Below are positions 33,574 through 41,875 of a stretch of 64,000 nucleotides of DNA, piece after piece. Below the pieces are notes generated by a model. That model worked only from the letters and a program-made list of their open reading frames with translations, searched no databases and was not told the origin of the DNA. The translations under genes and the position numbers were made by a program. Every line of letters starts with the position of its first letter. The first letter of the stretch is position 1. The DNA comes from Chloroflexota bacterium (lineage in GTDB: Bacteria > Chloroflexota > Anaerolineae > Promineifilales > Promineifilaceae), in NCBI GenBank assembly GCA_022616275.1, contig JAKEFB010000181.1, forward strand, positions 1-64,000, in the 5' to 3' direction.

Positions 33574-34260
33574 CTAGCCGCGCCTGACGTTCAGGTTAAT
33601 GAGTGCCCCGGCCGGCAGGCGCAGCGGGTCGTCAATGCCGTTGGCGCCAGCAATTGCTTTCCAGTCGGCGCTCAGGCCCGCCCGGCCGGCCAGGCGTTGT
33701 AGACTGTCGCCGGGGCGGGCGGCGTTGAGCGGCGAGGTGGCCCCGATGCCCTCGGCTGGCGCGGGACGCCGGCGGCCGGCGCCCTTTATCTTGTCAATGA
33801 GGAAGACGATGTTGTCGCTCTTAATGGTCAGGGAGATGGCCGCCCGCATTGGCACGCCTTCGGCCGAAAAGTATTCCAACGTCTCCCCCAGGCCATCTAT
33901 AATACCTTCAAAGATGAACGTGCCCCACTGGAAGCGGGTGCGCGGCGGCGTGCGGTTGGTATCCCCTTCCTTGGGCATCATAAAGCGGGCCACCTCCTTC
34001 GTCTTTTCCCGCACGTCAGAGCCATCCTCGGTGGTGTCGAAAAGCAGGTCTACCGATAGTTGGGAGGTGAGGTTGCCCACATTTTGGGCTGACCCGCCGT
34101 TGGGCTGGTCGCCGCCGGTGTTCTGATTAGCAAAGGAAAGTTTCAGCGTTTCCGGGTTGAACTGCACCTCGACTTTATGCGTCCCCTCTTCCTTCTGGGT
34201 GACGTCGGTGGTGTAGTTTTCGATTTCAACCAGGTATGCTTTGGCGACTTGTTCGATCAC
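33574..34260 (-). CDS. LysM-domain baseplate/hub protein (Afp7-like)
   Basis: A protein of about 228 residues. The N-terminal 150 residues (KAYLVEIENYTTDVTQKEEG; VEVQFNPETLKLSFANQ; FEGIIDGLGETLEYFSAEGV) match the tube/hub connector encoded beside the spike gene in eCIS and T6SS-like clusters. Residues about 175-228 are a LysM-like domain (ARPGDSLQRLAGRAGLSADW; LRLPAGALINL). The start is GTG at 34260 with GAGGA 8 nt upstream; the TTG/ATG-less extension to 34305 is rejected. It is expected to bind the spike-hub complex inside the baseplate. Confidence 0.85.
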   Translation of the reverse strand: MIEQVAKAYLVEIENYTTDVTQKEEGTHKVEVQFNPETLKLSFANQNTGGDQPNGGSAQNVGNLTSQLSVDLLFDTTEDGSDVREKTKEVARFMMPKEGDTNRTPPRTRFQWGTFIFEGIIDGLGETLEYFSAEGVPMRAAISLTIKSDNIVFLIDKIKGAGRRRPAPAEGIGATSPLNAARPGDSLQRLAGRAGLSADWKAIAGANGIDDPLRLPAGALINLNVRRG

Positions 34261-34290
34261 GGTCGTTCCTCGCGTCAGACCAATCAATGT

Positions 34291-34335
34291 AGGGCGATTT
34301 TTCAAATCGCCCTGGGCGAATTGGGAAATTCGTCC
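34291..34335. repeat. Two hairpins in the LysM/tube 2 spacer (family 2, copy B)
   Basis: AGGGCGATTT-TTC-AAATCGCCCT (34291-34313) is a 10-bp hairpin with the same TTTTTCAAA loop as the hairpin at 16842-16871 but different paired bases. It is followed by GGGCGAATT-GGGA-AATTCGTCC (34314-34335), with one G-T pair. Base changes keep the pairing in both. Confidence 0.65.
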
Positions 34336-34340
34336 AACAA

Positions 34341-34811
34341 CTAACCGGCCTCAATCGTGAACTGGCGGTAAGCAATCTGCATTTCCTCTATGGCCAGCAA
34401 CCCATCTTTGGCGTTGAGCGCCGGGGCCTTCAGCTTGATGGGCAGGCAGCCCGTCAGCTTAAACTGCACCTGGGGATTGCCCGCGCCGTCGCGCATGATA
34501 ACCAGGCCGGTGGCAGTCACGCCCCGCCCCTCGCCGGTCACGGCCGCGCTGAACCATTTCCATAAATCCAGGTTACTGGTCATGCCCCGCTTCAGGGTCA
34601 GGCTGCTGTAGCTCACGGGGCCGACCAGATGTATCTGCTGAGTGTTGTTGCCGCCCTCGCGCACCGTCTTCGGCTCCATCGTCATCTCCAGGCCATCGCA
34701 CTCGGCAAAGGCGGCTTCGCACAGTGGGTTGGTGAGCTGGAACCGCTGCGGATTGTCAACATTCAACTGCACGTCAAAGCGAAAAGCTGTAAATAGGGTC
34801 CCGTCAGCCAT
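34341..34811 (-). CDS. Tail tube protein 2 (gp19 family)
   Basis: A 156-residue tube-like protein of the T4 gp19 family: TAFRFDVQLNVDNPQRFQLT, then the conserved FAECDGLEMTMEPKTVREGG and LTLKRGMTSNLDLWKWFSA. It resembles Afp5-type proteins that connect the tube to the hub. AGGAAGAAAGAG precedes the ATG. It is a paralogue of the 150-residue tube protein at 37641, with which it shares the GLEM and TLKRG motifs. Confidence 0.92.
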   Translation of the reverse strand: MADGTLFTAFRFDVQLNVDNPQRFQLTNPLCEAAFAECDGLEMTMEPKTVREGGNNTQQIHLVGPVSYSSLTLKRGMTSNLDLWKWFSAAVTGEGRGVTATGLVIMRDGAGNPQVQFKLTGCLPIKLKAPALNAKDGLLAIEEMQIAYRQFTIEAG

Positions 34812-34832
34812 CTCTTTCTTCCTGGTGGTTAC

Positions 34833-37634
34833 TTATCCCACTTCTGTGACCTGTAGCGTCCCTTCGCCGGAGCGGGTCAGCAAAACGGTGATGAACTCCA
34901 TTGGTTGGGAGGGGGCCACCTGGATTTCGGCCACAAATTGCCCCTGGTCAATGCGCTGCCGGGTGTTGACGCTGGCCCCGGTGACGACGCGATAAGCCTG
35001 GCGGGCGGTCGCGCCGGCAAATGCCCCACGCTCGAACATGAATTGCAGCATGGCCTCCAGCGTCAGCCGAGCGCTTTCCCACAGCCGCGTCGTGTTGTTT
35101 TCAAAGACAAAATCCATGCCCCGCTCGACGGCCGCTTTTCGCAGCAAAATCAATAGACGCCGCACCGACAGTTGCAGCAGCGTCCAGTCGTCGCTGAGCG
35201 TGTGGGCGCTCATCACCCGAAAATCACGCGCCTCGCGCCGTACCAGGTTGAATTGAAAGTCGAACAGGTCGGCCCAATCTTCCTCTGAAAAGGCCGGCGC
35301 CAGGCCGAGCAGGCCCTGGATGGGCTGGTTGGCCGGGGCGACCCAGACGCCGCGTGTCCGCTCGCGGGCGGCAATGAGGCCGCAAATGGCCCCCTCCGGG
35401 GGCACAGTTCGCAATCCGCCGGGCGCACTGGTGTCGCTAATGAAGAGCCAGGGATGGTAGACGGCCGCATAACTCAGGTCGGCCAGAATTCCCTGGTTGT
35501 CGGGGCTGGGGCGGCGACGACGCGGCAATCCCAGCCCCTGGCGCAACTCCTCCTGCCAGGCGATACAGTGCCGCTTCTCAAAGTGACGGGGCAAGGTCAG
35601 GATGCCGACCACGTCTCGCCGCGCCTGGCAAAAATGAATGACTGCCTGCTGAATGCGTAGCAACGTCGCCTGGTCGAAATCGGCCAGCGACGGGAACTCG
35701 GGCAAAGGGGATAGCGTCGGGCGTACATAGGTGAACGCCCCGGCTTTACGCCCCGTTCCGTGCTGGTTGGTTACCTCAACTGCCACCACTCCGGCGGCTG
35801 GGCTGGCCGGCGTTTCGCAGGTCAGCAACGTTGGACCCAGCACGTGGACGGCCGTGGCCGCCCGCGCCCCAAAGGTTACTACCGTGTCCAGGTCGCTGGT
35901 GAAACGAGCCCCGGTAATGGCCACCAGGTCGCCGCCGGTCACTTCGCCGGCCGCCGGCGAAACGGCGCTCACTGCTGGCGGCCGGTCGCAGGCGATAAAG
36001 GTGGCCTCGTCGGCCGGTGGGGGCTCAGGTAGGGAAAAAGCGCCCGCCGCTGGCACGGACGGGACGTCGGCCCACTGGGGGTGGATGGCATCGGGCACGG
36101 CCAGCAGCGCTGCTTCGGCCGTAAAGAGCAGGCTGTGCAGGCCACGCAGCCGGTGGCGAGCGACGTAATATTTGTCAAATGCCCGGCTCAATAGCGTCCG
36201 GCTCGAACTGTCTGCCAGGTCGCTATCCAGGAACAGGGCAGCGGTGAAGGCTGCCAGCCCGTCCCGCCCCACGTCGGCCTCGGCCGGCGCGATTAACGCA
36301 TCCTCGCTTAAAATAGTTGCCATGCCTAACGGCAGATAGACCCGCTGCGCCTCCATCTGGCTCACGGGGGCCAGCAACCCGGCCAGGGCGATGGTATCGG
36401 GCATCGTGTCCGCCTGTTCGCTGCGTTCTTCGGCCTGCATCTCCCGGAAAGCTGCGGCCGCCCGAACTGCCTGCGCGCCTTCCGGGTCGGCCGGGGCGTT
36501 CGGTCGCAGGCTGCTGGAATCCCACAAAATTGTCTCGCCCCAGAAGCGAGGATGGCCGGCATTAAAGGCCATTTCATTGATCACCGGGCGCTTCACCGTG
36601 CCGTCCCAGAGGTGCAAATCGAAGCGTAGCCGGTCTACCCGCTCAGGCGCGGCCAGCGGGGACGCGGCCGGGAAAATCTGGTCGCTGGCCAATGAGAGCA
36701 TGGTCCCGGCCGTAATTCTTATAACTTGCTCTGGTGGCGAACCAGCCGGCCCGGCCGGCCGGGCGGCTTCGACCGGGAAAAGGTACCCAGGGTCACCAGC
36801 CGCCGGCCGCAGCCATAAAACATCTCCCGCCTCGGTGCTGGCCGGGCCACTCAAATGCAGGACCAATTCGCCCGCTTCGGCCGCCAGATACCCTTCGCCG
36901 GCCAGGGATTCGTTGCCATCTAACGTAAGGCGCGCCACCTGGGTAAACAGGAGCGGTGTGGTGAGTTCGGCAGCGGTGAGCAAGGACCACAGTTGCCCGG
37001 CCTGGAGAGTCAGCCGGGTTCCGGCCGGGGCCTCAGCGGCTGGCGCCGTCGTAATCGGGAAGAGCCACTGCTGACCGGCCACCCATAAACGTAGCAGGTC
37101 GCCGGGCCAGAGGGCCAGCGGGGCGCTGCCTGTTTCCCAGGCCAGTTCCCGATCGCCCGTTATCTGAAAAACGGCCGCCGGCAGGGGTGTCGCCTGCCGG
37201 CGCGTGCCGAGCCGCAGCCGTTCTCCCCAGCGCCCGGGCGAAGAAGTCCACGCTGGAGCCAGACGTGGCTCAAGCCCGGCGATGTCCAGCGAGACGACGC
37301 CAGGCAAACGCAGCCGGGTAGCCGTCGCCTCGTCGCCGGCCACCCGTACCACGTAACAACGCCGGCCGCCGTTGGCGAAGAAGGTTTGCACGGCCGTGGG
37401 CAGGCAGGCGTAAATGGTTTGTTCGCCTCGTTCGCGCGCCAGAGGCAGGTCGCCGCCAAAAATGGCCCGGTACACGTCAATGTCCTCCACTGCCACGGGC
37501 GCATGGAGTGGGCCACGTTCGGCAAAGCCGACGAAGGCTGCCACGTCCAGGGGCGGCAGCGCCACGGCCGCCGGCCGCGCTGCAGGCAGGAAGTACACCC
37601 CAGGGAGGCGGATGTTGGTGATCGTGGCCATCAT
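34833..37634 (-). CDS. Large contractile sheath protein with IPT/TIG insertion
   Basis: A 933-residue sheath homologue, far longer than the usual 350-650. The N-terminus (LPGVYFLPAARPAAVALPPL; VAAFVGFAERGPLHAPVAVE) and C-terminus (FVFENNTTRLWESARLTLEA; QGQFVAEIQVAPSQPMEFIT) are typical sheath parts. Two insertions separate them: a beta-rich one at about 130-330, and a complete IPT/TIG immunoglobulin-like domain at 552-639 (PAVSAVSPAAGEVTGGDLVA ... VVTFGARAATAV ... GAFTYV). The IPT domain would be on the outside of the sheath. This protein probably forms a minor ring or cap-proximal layer. Two adjacent ATGs give MMATI; 6 nt separate it from the tube gene upstream. Confidence 0.88.
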   Translation of the reverse strand: MMATITNIRLPGVYFLPAARPAAVALPPLDVAAFVGFAERGPLHAPVAVEDIDVYRAIFGGDLPLARERGEQTIYACLPTAVQTFFANGGRRCYVVRVAGDEATATRLRLPGVVSLDIAGLEPRLAPAWTSSPGRWGERLRLGTRRQATPLPAAVFQITGDRELAWETGSAPLALWPGDLLRLWVAGQQWLFPITTAPAAEAPAGTRLTLQAGQLWSLLTAAELTTPLLFTQVARLTLDGNESLAGEGYLAAEAGELVLHLSGPASTEAGDVLWLRPAAGDPGYLFPVEAARPAGPAGSPPEQVIRITAGTMLSLASDQIFPAASPLAAPERVDRLRFDLHLWDGTVKRPVINEMAFNAGHPRFWGETILWDSSSLRPNAPADPEGAQAVRAAAAFREMQAEERSEQADTMPDTIALAGLLAPVSQMEAQRVYLPLGMATILSEDALIAPAEADVGRDGLAAFTAALFLDSDLADSSSRTLLSRAFDKYYVARHRLRGLHSLLFTAEAALLAVPDAIHPQWADVPSVPAAGAFSLPEPPPADEATFIACDRPPAVSAVSPAAGEVTGGDLVAITGARFTSDLDTVVTFGARAATAVHVLGPTLLTCETPASPAAGVVAVEVTNQHGTGRKAGAFTYVRPTLSPLPEFPSLADFDQATLLRIQQAVIHFCQARRDVVGILTLPRHFEKRHCIAWQEELRQGLGLPRRRRPSPDNQGILADLSYAAVYHPWLFISDTSAPGGLRTVPPEGAICGLIAARERTRGVWVAPANQPIQGLLGLAPAFSEEDWADLFDFQFNLVRREARDFRVMSAHTLSDDWTLLQLSVRRLLILLRKAAVERGMDFVFENNTTRLWESARLTLEAMLQFMFERGAFAGATARQAYRVVTGASVNTRQRIDQGQFVAEIQVAPSQPMEFITVLLTRSGEGTLQVTEVG

Positions 37635-37640
37635 GAAGGA

Positions 37641-38093
37641 CTAGGCCAGCTCAATTCGCTCGCAGGCCAGCACCAATTCCTCAACGGCCACGTCGGTCCC
37701 CTTGCCGTTGAGCGCGGGACCGGTGTACTTCATTGGGCGGGCGTTGGTCAACTTCCAGACCATCGCCGTCGTCGTCCGGTCTTCGCTCAAAAGCTGGATG
37801 GTGATGGTCCGCAAGGCATTCTGTGACCCGCTGCGCACCTGGTCCAGCCACTCGTACAGGTCCAGCGCGCCAATCACGCCCCGCTTGAGGGTGACGTCGG
37901 GTACTTTGTAGGTCCCGGTTATCTTGCGTGCGGCGTTATCCTTCTCGTTGCCGTTGCGGTACTCGGCAATCGTAATCTCCATGCCTAGCCCGCTGACCTC
38001 CTGGAAACCAGCTTGAGGGCTTTCGGTGTCCCCAGTGCCTAAATCTACCAGGAAGTTAAACTGGCTGTAGGGTCGCTCGCGAAGTTCTGCCAT
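37641..38093 (-). CDS. Tail tube protein 1 (gp19 family, major tube)
   Basis: A 150-residue gp19-family protein, the likely major inner tube subunit (Afp1-like): YSQFNFLVDLGTGDTESPQA, then EVSGLGMEITIAEYRNGNEK and VTLKRGVIGALDLYEWLDQV. A strong AGGAGGATCACC leader precedes the ATG, in keeping with a subunit needed in many copies. It stands between the two sheath genes. Confidence 0.94.
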   Translation of the reverse strand: MAELRERPYSQFNFLVDLGTGDTESPQAGFQEVSGLGMEITIAEYRNGNEKDNAARKITGTYKVPDVTLKRGVIGALDLYEWLDQVRSGSQNALRTITIQLLSEDRTTTAMVWKLTNARPMKYTGPALNGKGTDVAVEELVLACERIELA

Positions 38094-38146
38094 TGGTGAT
38101 CCTCCTACGTTACTTTATTTATCGTGAAGATCTGCACCCCATTTCA

Positions 38147-40027
38147 TTAACTACGCCGGTCAGCCGTCCACTGGCCAATGCGGAAGATGACAAACTCGGC
38201 CGGCCGCACCGGGGCCACCCCAACCAGGCAGATGAGCCGGCCGTTGTCCAGGTCGTTCTGGGTCATCGTCGAGCGGTCGCAGCGGACGAAATAGGCCTCC
38301 TCTGGCTTCTCGCCAAAGAGGCGACCCGACTTCCACTCGTTAAAGAGAAAATCTTCTACGGTCCGGCGCACGTTAGCCCACAGGCGATGGTCGTTGTTCT
38401 CAAACACCACCCACTGGGTCCCCAACTCAATGGAGCGCTCCAGGTAGGCGAAGTAACGGCGCAGGTTAACGTACTTCCACTCCGGGTCGGAGCTGATGGT
38501 GCGCGCACCCCACAAGCGATAGCCACGGCCGTCGAAGAAGCGGAAGCAGTTGATGCCCTCGGGGTTGAGAACGTCTTGTTGGGCCTTGTTGAGCAAGGCC
38601 TCAAAGCCGATGGCCAGGCGCACCACTTCGTTGGCCGGCGCTTTGTGGACGCCTTTCTCCACGTCATTGCGGGCGTAGATGCCGGCGACGAAGCCGCTCG
38701 GCGGCAGGTTGATTTCCTCGCCGGTCAATGGGTCGAGGCTCATGACCCAGGGGTAATACAGCGCCGCGTGTTTGGAATCAACCTGGCCGCGATACTGGCG
38801 CACCTCGGAGATGGCCTGGCCGTCGGCCGAATCAAGGACGGCGATGCGATAGCGCATCCGTTCGCAGTGAGAGATGAGCAGGTTGGTGATTTGCTGGGCC
38901 TGCGGCTGGTAGCTGTTGTTGTAGCCGTAGGTTGAGCCGGGGGCAGCGACGATGGAGATGTCGGCGATGTTTTCAAACGCCTTCAGACCGCTCTTCTCCC
39001 GCGGGTCGTCGTCTCCCTGGCCTTCAAAATCGCCTGCTTCCGGCCGCTCGCCGTCGTCGCCACCGGCCAGTAGGGCCTGGTAGGTGCGGTCGGCGTCGCT
39101 GGTGGCCGGGTTCAGGGGATCAACCGGTGGGGAAATGGCAACTTCGTCGAGAAGAGCCTGGACAATAGTAACGCCGTTGCCCAACGCCGTGGAGGGCTCA
39201 AACACCAGCGGCACGTAGAGGGCGGTGTTGCGGCTGCGTGGCTCGGCGGCGAAGACACGGGTCAGGGCCTGGCGGTGATCCGGATGGAAGGAGAGGTTCT
39301 CCCACGTCTGTTCCCGGCCGTCCTGGCCCGGTGGACTGGCGGTGACATTGACGGTCACGACGCGCACATCGCCCACGCCCGGGCTGGCCAGGTACAGAGC
39401 GTCGGAGGTATCGGCGTCGTCGGCGTCGTTGCGCCGCAGCCGGAAGGTGTTACGCCGGGTAGTGGCGTCGAAGTACGGCTCCAGCCAGTACAACGTCCCT
39501 GCCCCTGGCGGCGGACTGATGGGCGCTTCAATATCGGCGACCCAGACCAGGTCGTAATTGGTCGCGCCACGCAGCACCGGGTTTCCGTCGGCGTCGGTGG
39601 CCAGAATGTTTGGGCCAACGCGGAAGGTGAAGGTGACGAGCATGTTGCCGGCCGCGCCGGGGTAACGAGCGCGCAGGGCGACATCGCCAGCGGTTTCAGG
39701 CCACTGGGCGTGGCCGGGGTAGTCGCCGGTGCCGGTGGGGCGGTAGACACGGGCCACGTAGAGCCGGGTGCCGCCGTTCTCAAAGAAGGCGCGCACAGCG
39801 TGGGCCAGGTAATTGGTCATTGCCGTCGTGCCATACACCAGCGGCTCCAGCCCACCGTAGATGCGCTCGTAATCGGCCAGGCTGGTCAACAGCTCGGGCT
39901 CGCCGGCAACGGGGCCATAACGGGCCGCACCGACAAAGCCGGCCGTGCTCGTGCTGACCCCTTCAATGGTTTTGGCGCGGTAACTGACTTCCTCAATGTA
40001 AACGCCTGGAGCGAGATATTCGGGCAT
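38147..40027 (-). CDS. Contractile sheath protein 1 (major sheath)
   Basis: A 626-residue sheath protein. Diagnostic parts are EYLAPGVYIEEVSYRAKTIE and VSTSTAGFVGAARYGPVAGE at the N-terminus, the LYYPWVMSLDPLTGEEINLP central segment, LWGARTISSDPEWKYVNLRR, WVVFENNDHRLWANVRRTVE and the C-terminal arm LICLVGVAPVRPAEFVIFRI. These form the interlocking handshake strands that drive contraction. TAAGGAGGAAATACT is an excellent ribosome-binding site, the strongest in the cluster along with the tube. It is therefore the probable main sheath, with the 933-residue homologue as a specialised one. Confidence 0.95.
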   Translation of the reverse strand: MPEYLAPGVYIEEVSYRAKTIEGVSTSTAGFVGAARYGPVAGEPELLTSLADYERIYGGLEPLVYGTTAMTNYLAHAVRAFFENGGTRLYVARVYRPTGTGDYPGHAQWPETAGDVALRARYPGAAGNMLVTFTFRVGPNILATDADGNPVLRGATNYDLVWVADIEAPISPPPGAGTLYWLEPYFDATTRRNTFRLRRNDADDADTSDALYLASPGVGDVRVVTVNVTASPPGQDGREQTWENLSFHPDHRQALTRVFAAEPRSRNTALYVPLVFEPSTALGNGVTIVQALLDEVAISPPVDPLNPATSDADRTYQALLAGGDDGERPEAGDFEGQGDDDPREKSGLKAFENIADISIVAAPGSTYGYNNSYQPQAQQITNLLISHCERMRYRIAVLDSADGQAISEVRQYRGQVDSKHAALYYPWVMSLDPLTGEEINLPPSGFVAGIYARNDVEKGVHKAPANEVVRLAIGFEALLNKAQQDVLNPEGINCFRFFDGRGYRLWGARTISSDPEWKYVNLRRYFAYLERSIELGTQWVVFENNDHRLWANVRRTVEDFLFNEWKSGRLFGEKPEEAYFVRCDRSTMTQNDLDNGRLICLVGVAPVRPAEFVIFRIGQWTADRRS

Positions 40028-40039
40028 AGTATTTCCTCC

Positions 40040-40894
40040 TTAAGATGCGCCGGGGCCAACCCAGAGTGTGGGCTGGCTACCGGTGCGCAAAACCAATTCC
40101 TGGGCAAAGGTTAAATTCAGAGATAATGCGGTTGTGTCCGGCCCGATTTCGTTCGGCCAGAGGGTGGCCTCGGGCTGGTTAAGCAACTGGCCCAGTGTTG
40201 GTAACTCGCCCGCGACTAGCCCGGCAACAAGCGACGGGCTGTAACGGATGCGGAGCGTAAGGGGCCAGATTTGCTGCGACAGGGGCAGGCCGGGCGGCGA
40301 AGCACCCAGGCGAGTGATGAAGGTGGGGTAGGGAAAAAGCACGGCTGCACAGCCACGCTCGTCGGCCAGGCCATACCATCTGCGGCCATTGACCTCTATT
40401 TCCAGCACGGTATAAGCTGCCGGCCGGTCGGTGTTCTGCTCCACCAGGCAGCCGCGTACGGCGGCCAACCCCGGGGCGGTACTGCGGGTGGGCGCGGAGA
40501 AAAGATAGAAGCGGGCTGGGTTGTCGTCTGGCGGGCTGCCCGGCGCCGGGCGGTATAGCCCTGGGTAGGGCAGGGGTAGGGTCACCTGAAAGCGGCAGGG
40601 CAAAAAACGATGGAGCTGGTCGTAAACTTCGACAAGAAACGGCCGGGACGCCGGCGGGCTGGCCACCGCCCCACCCTCACTGCCGGCCGGATATTCCAGG
40701 GCCTCCAACCCTGGCAGACCCTGAAAGGCGTAATTGCCCGAGGCCGTATGAAAGGCCCCAACGACCAGCGCCGGGGCTGTCTCCGGCCAGGCGGTAACGC
40801 GTAGCCCGTCACTGACCTGTTTATCCTCGGCCGCGTCCCAGAAGCGAATACCCAGCAGGGTGACGGTCGTTACTGTTTCAAGAAGTTGCGCCAT
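40040..40894 (-). CDS. Conserved injection-system protein of unknown function
   Basis: A 284-residue protein started at the ATG at 40894 (MAQLLETVTTVTLLGIRFWD), which overlaps the Pvc16-like gene by 17 nt. A frame to 40966 lies within that gene and is rejected. The first 130 residues are beta-rich with LPCRFQVTLPLPYPGLY, and the middle (GCLVEQNTDRPAAYTVLEIE; YGLADERGCAAVLFPYP) resembles a carboxypeptidase-regulatory-like fold of the kind that appears between terminator and sheath genes. No named domain is assigned. A particle-end or cap component is likely. Confidence 0.65.
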   Translation of the reverse strand: MAQLLETVTTVTLLGIRFWDAAEDKQVSDGLRVTAWPETAPALVVGAFHTASGNYAFQGLPGLEALEYPAGSEGGAVASPPASRPFLVEVYDQLHRFLPCRFQVTLPLPYPGLYRPAPGSPPDDNPARFYLFSAPTRSTAPGLAAVRGCLVEQNTDRPAAYTVLEIEVNGRRWYGLADERGCAAVLFPYPTFITRLGASPPGLPLSQQIWPLTLRIRYSPSLVAGLVAGELPTLGQLLNQPEATLWPNEIGPDTTALSLNLTFAQELVLRTGSQPTLWVGPGAS

Positions 40895-41474
40895 TGTTCG
40901 CTTTCTGATACTCAAAAGTTCGCTCTTGCACCGGCTCGCCGGCGCCCAACAACTGCGCCGATTCAATGCGCACGTTACGGGCCACGTAGGGAAGGGAAAG
41001 CTGGTATCGTTGCTGCGGCAGCGTCTCCCACAGGTGGAGCAGCTCCTCTGTAGCCAGCTCGGCCAGGGCGATTTCCACCGTCTCGTTGGCGCTGAAAACG
41101 CCAGGAATTACCCGGTCTAGCAAGCCCACAGGCAAAATCGGGGTGTCCTCCATGACGCGCATCATCCAGCCGGCGATGGTCTGTTGCAGCGAGGCGCTAC
41201 GGCCCCAGGCGGTGAGGAGGAAGTGCAGGTCGAGCGGCAATTGCGTCTGGCGGCGGCCGGCCGGGGTCAGGCGGCCGGCGGGGATGCGATGGCTGCCATT
41301 GGCGAAGATACGGTAAAGGAACAGCGATACGCCGGATTCGATGGGGTCGGCAAAGTCGCCGGCCGTATAGACCCGAAACTCCAGTTCATTATTGAAGTCG
41401 CCAGGTGCGTAATTGCTGTGCAGCAGGTAAATGACAGCCTCGCAAACCGCCGCGACTGCCCGGTAATCAGCCAT
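40878..41474 (-). CDS. Pvc16_N/DUF4255 tail terminator (Afp16-like)
   Basis: A 198-residue protein of the Pvc16_N (formerly DUF4255) family: MADYRAVAAVCEAVIYLLHS, SGVSLFLYRIFANGSHRIPA and LPLDLHFLLTAWG are characteristic. In Afp and PVC this protein caps the distal end of tube and sheath and sets particle length with other factors. It is the first recognisable particle gene of the operon. GAGAGAAC precedes the ATG. Length fits the family. Confidence 0.9.
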   Translation of the reverse strand: MADYRAVAAVCEAVIYLLHSNYAPGDFNNELEFRVYTAGDFADPIESGVSLFLYRIFANGSHRIPAGRLTPAGRRQTQLPLDLHFLLTAWGRSASLQQTIAGWMMRVMEDTPILPVGLLDRVIPGVFSANETVEIALAELATEELLHLWETLPQQRYQLSLPYVARNVRIESAQLLGAGEPVQERTFEYQKANNGATS

Positions 41475-41480
41475 GTTCTC

Positions 41481-41756
41481 TCATCCCGGGTTGATTTTCG
41501 GCCGTTTGAGCGCCCATTTCCGTTGCCTCCACCAACTCCTCAATCGCCAGTACAGACCTACGCGCACGCCCATTTGTTCCAGGTACGGCACGACGAATAA
41601 TGGGATTTCCTCCAGGCTCTGCAGATAGCGCTGCTCGCCGCTGGGAACATGCTTAATATGCCCGCGCCACGCGGCTCGCCACCTTGGACTGTCATCGCTG
41701 TTTTCGCGCCAGATGCGGAGAATAAAGGAATGGTTCTTTTCCTCGAACAAATCCAT
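41481..41756 (-). CDS. Tiny WRA-type protein paired with SARP gene
   Basis: About 91 residues from the ATG at 41756 (MDLFEEKNHSFILRIWRENS). The start at 41840 given by the longest frame coincides with a -10-like TATACT, so it would be untranscribed. The core HSFILRIWRE...PRWRAAWRGHIKHVPSGE with the following SLEEIPLFVVPYLEQ aligns with the 69-residue protein at 46379-46588. Proteins of this pattern are frequently encoded beside SARP/BTAD regulators in Chloroflexota, where this one also lies. The extra C-terminus is basic. Function unknown; a small regulatory partner is possible. Confidence 0.6.
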   Translation of the reverse strand: MDLFEEKNHSFILRIWRENSDDSPRWRAAWRGHIKHVPSGEQRYLQSLEEIPLFVVPYLEQMGVRVGLYWRLRSWWRQRKWALKRPKINPG

Positions 41757-41840
41757 GTGGACACCACGATTTAAAGGAGCCGGAGGCGCGTCAAGCAGTC
41801 GGGTGCGGAGTAGTTGCCATCGCCAGCCACGTTGCGTCAT

Positions 41841-41846
41841 AGTATA
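41841..41846 (-). promoter_or_regulatory. Candidate -10 hexamer TATACT of the injection-system operon
   Basis: On the minus strand CTTATACTATG carries a near-consensus -10 hexamer about 85 nt before the preferred ATG at 41756. It is the first good -10 upstream of the cluster and lies downstream of the direct repeats at 41876-41901. No good -35 is seen, which fits an activator-dependent promoter. Confidence 0.4.
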
Positions 41847-41875
41847 AGGGCCGGTATATCTCGGCCCGTTTCCTG

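Noticed and set aside
4098-41756. Reading the cluster as a prophage or R-type tailocin
   Set aside because: No capsid, portal, terminase, lysis or integrase genes; the Pvc16, AAA+ and DUF4157 genes are eCIS hallmarks.
41757-41840. Upstream ATG for the tiny WRA-type protein
   Set aside because: It coincides with the TATACT hexamer, and the homologue at 46379 aligns only from the ATG at 41756.
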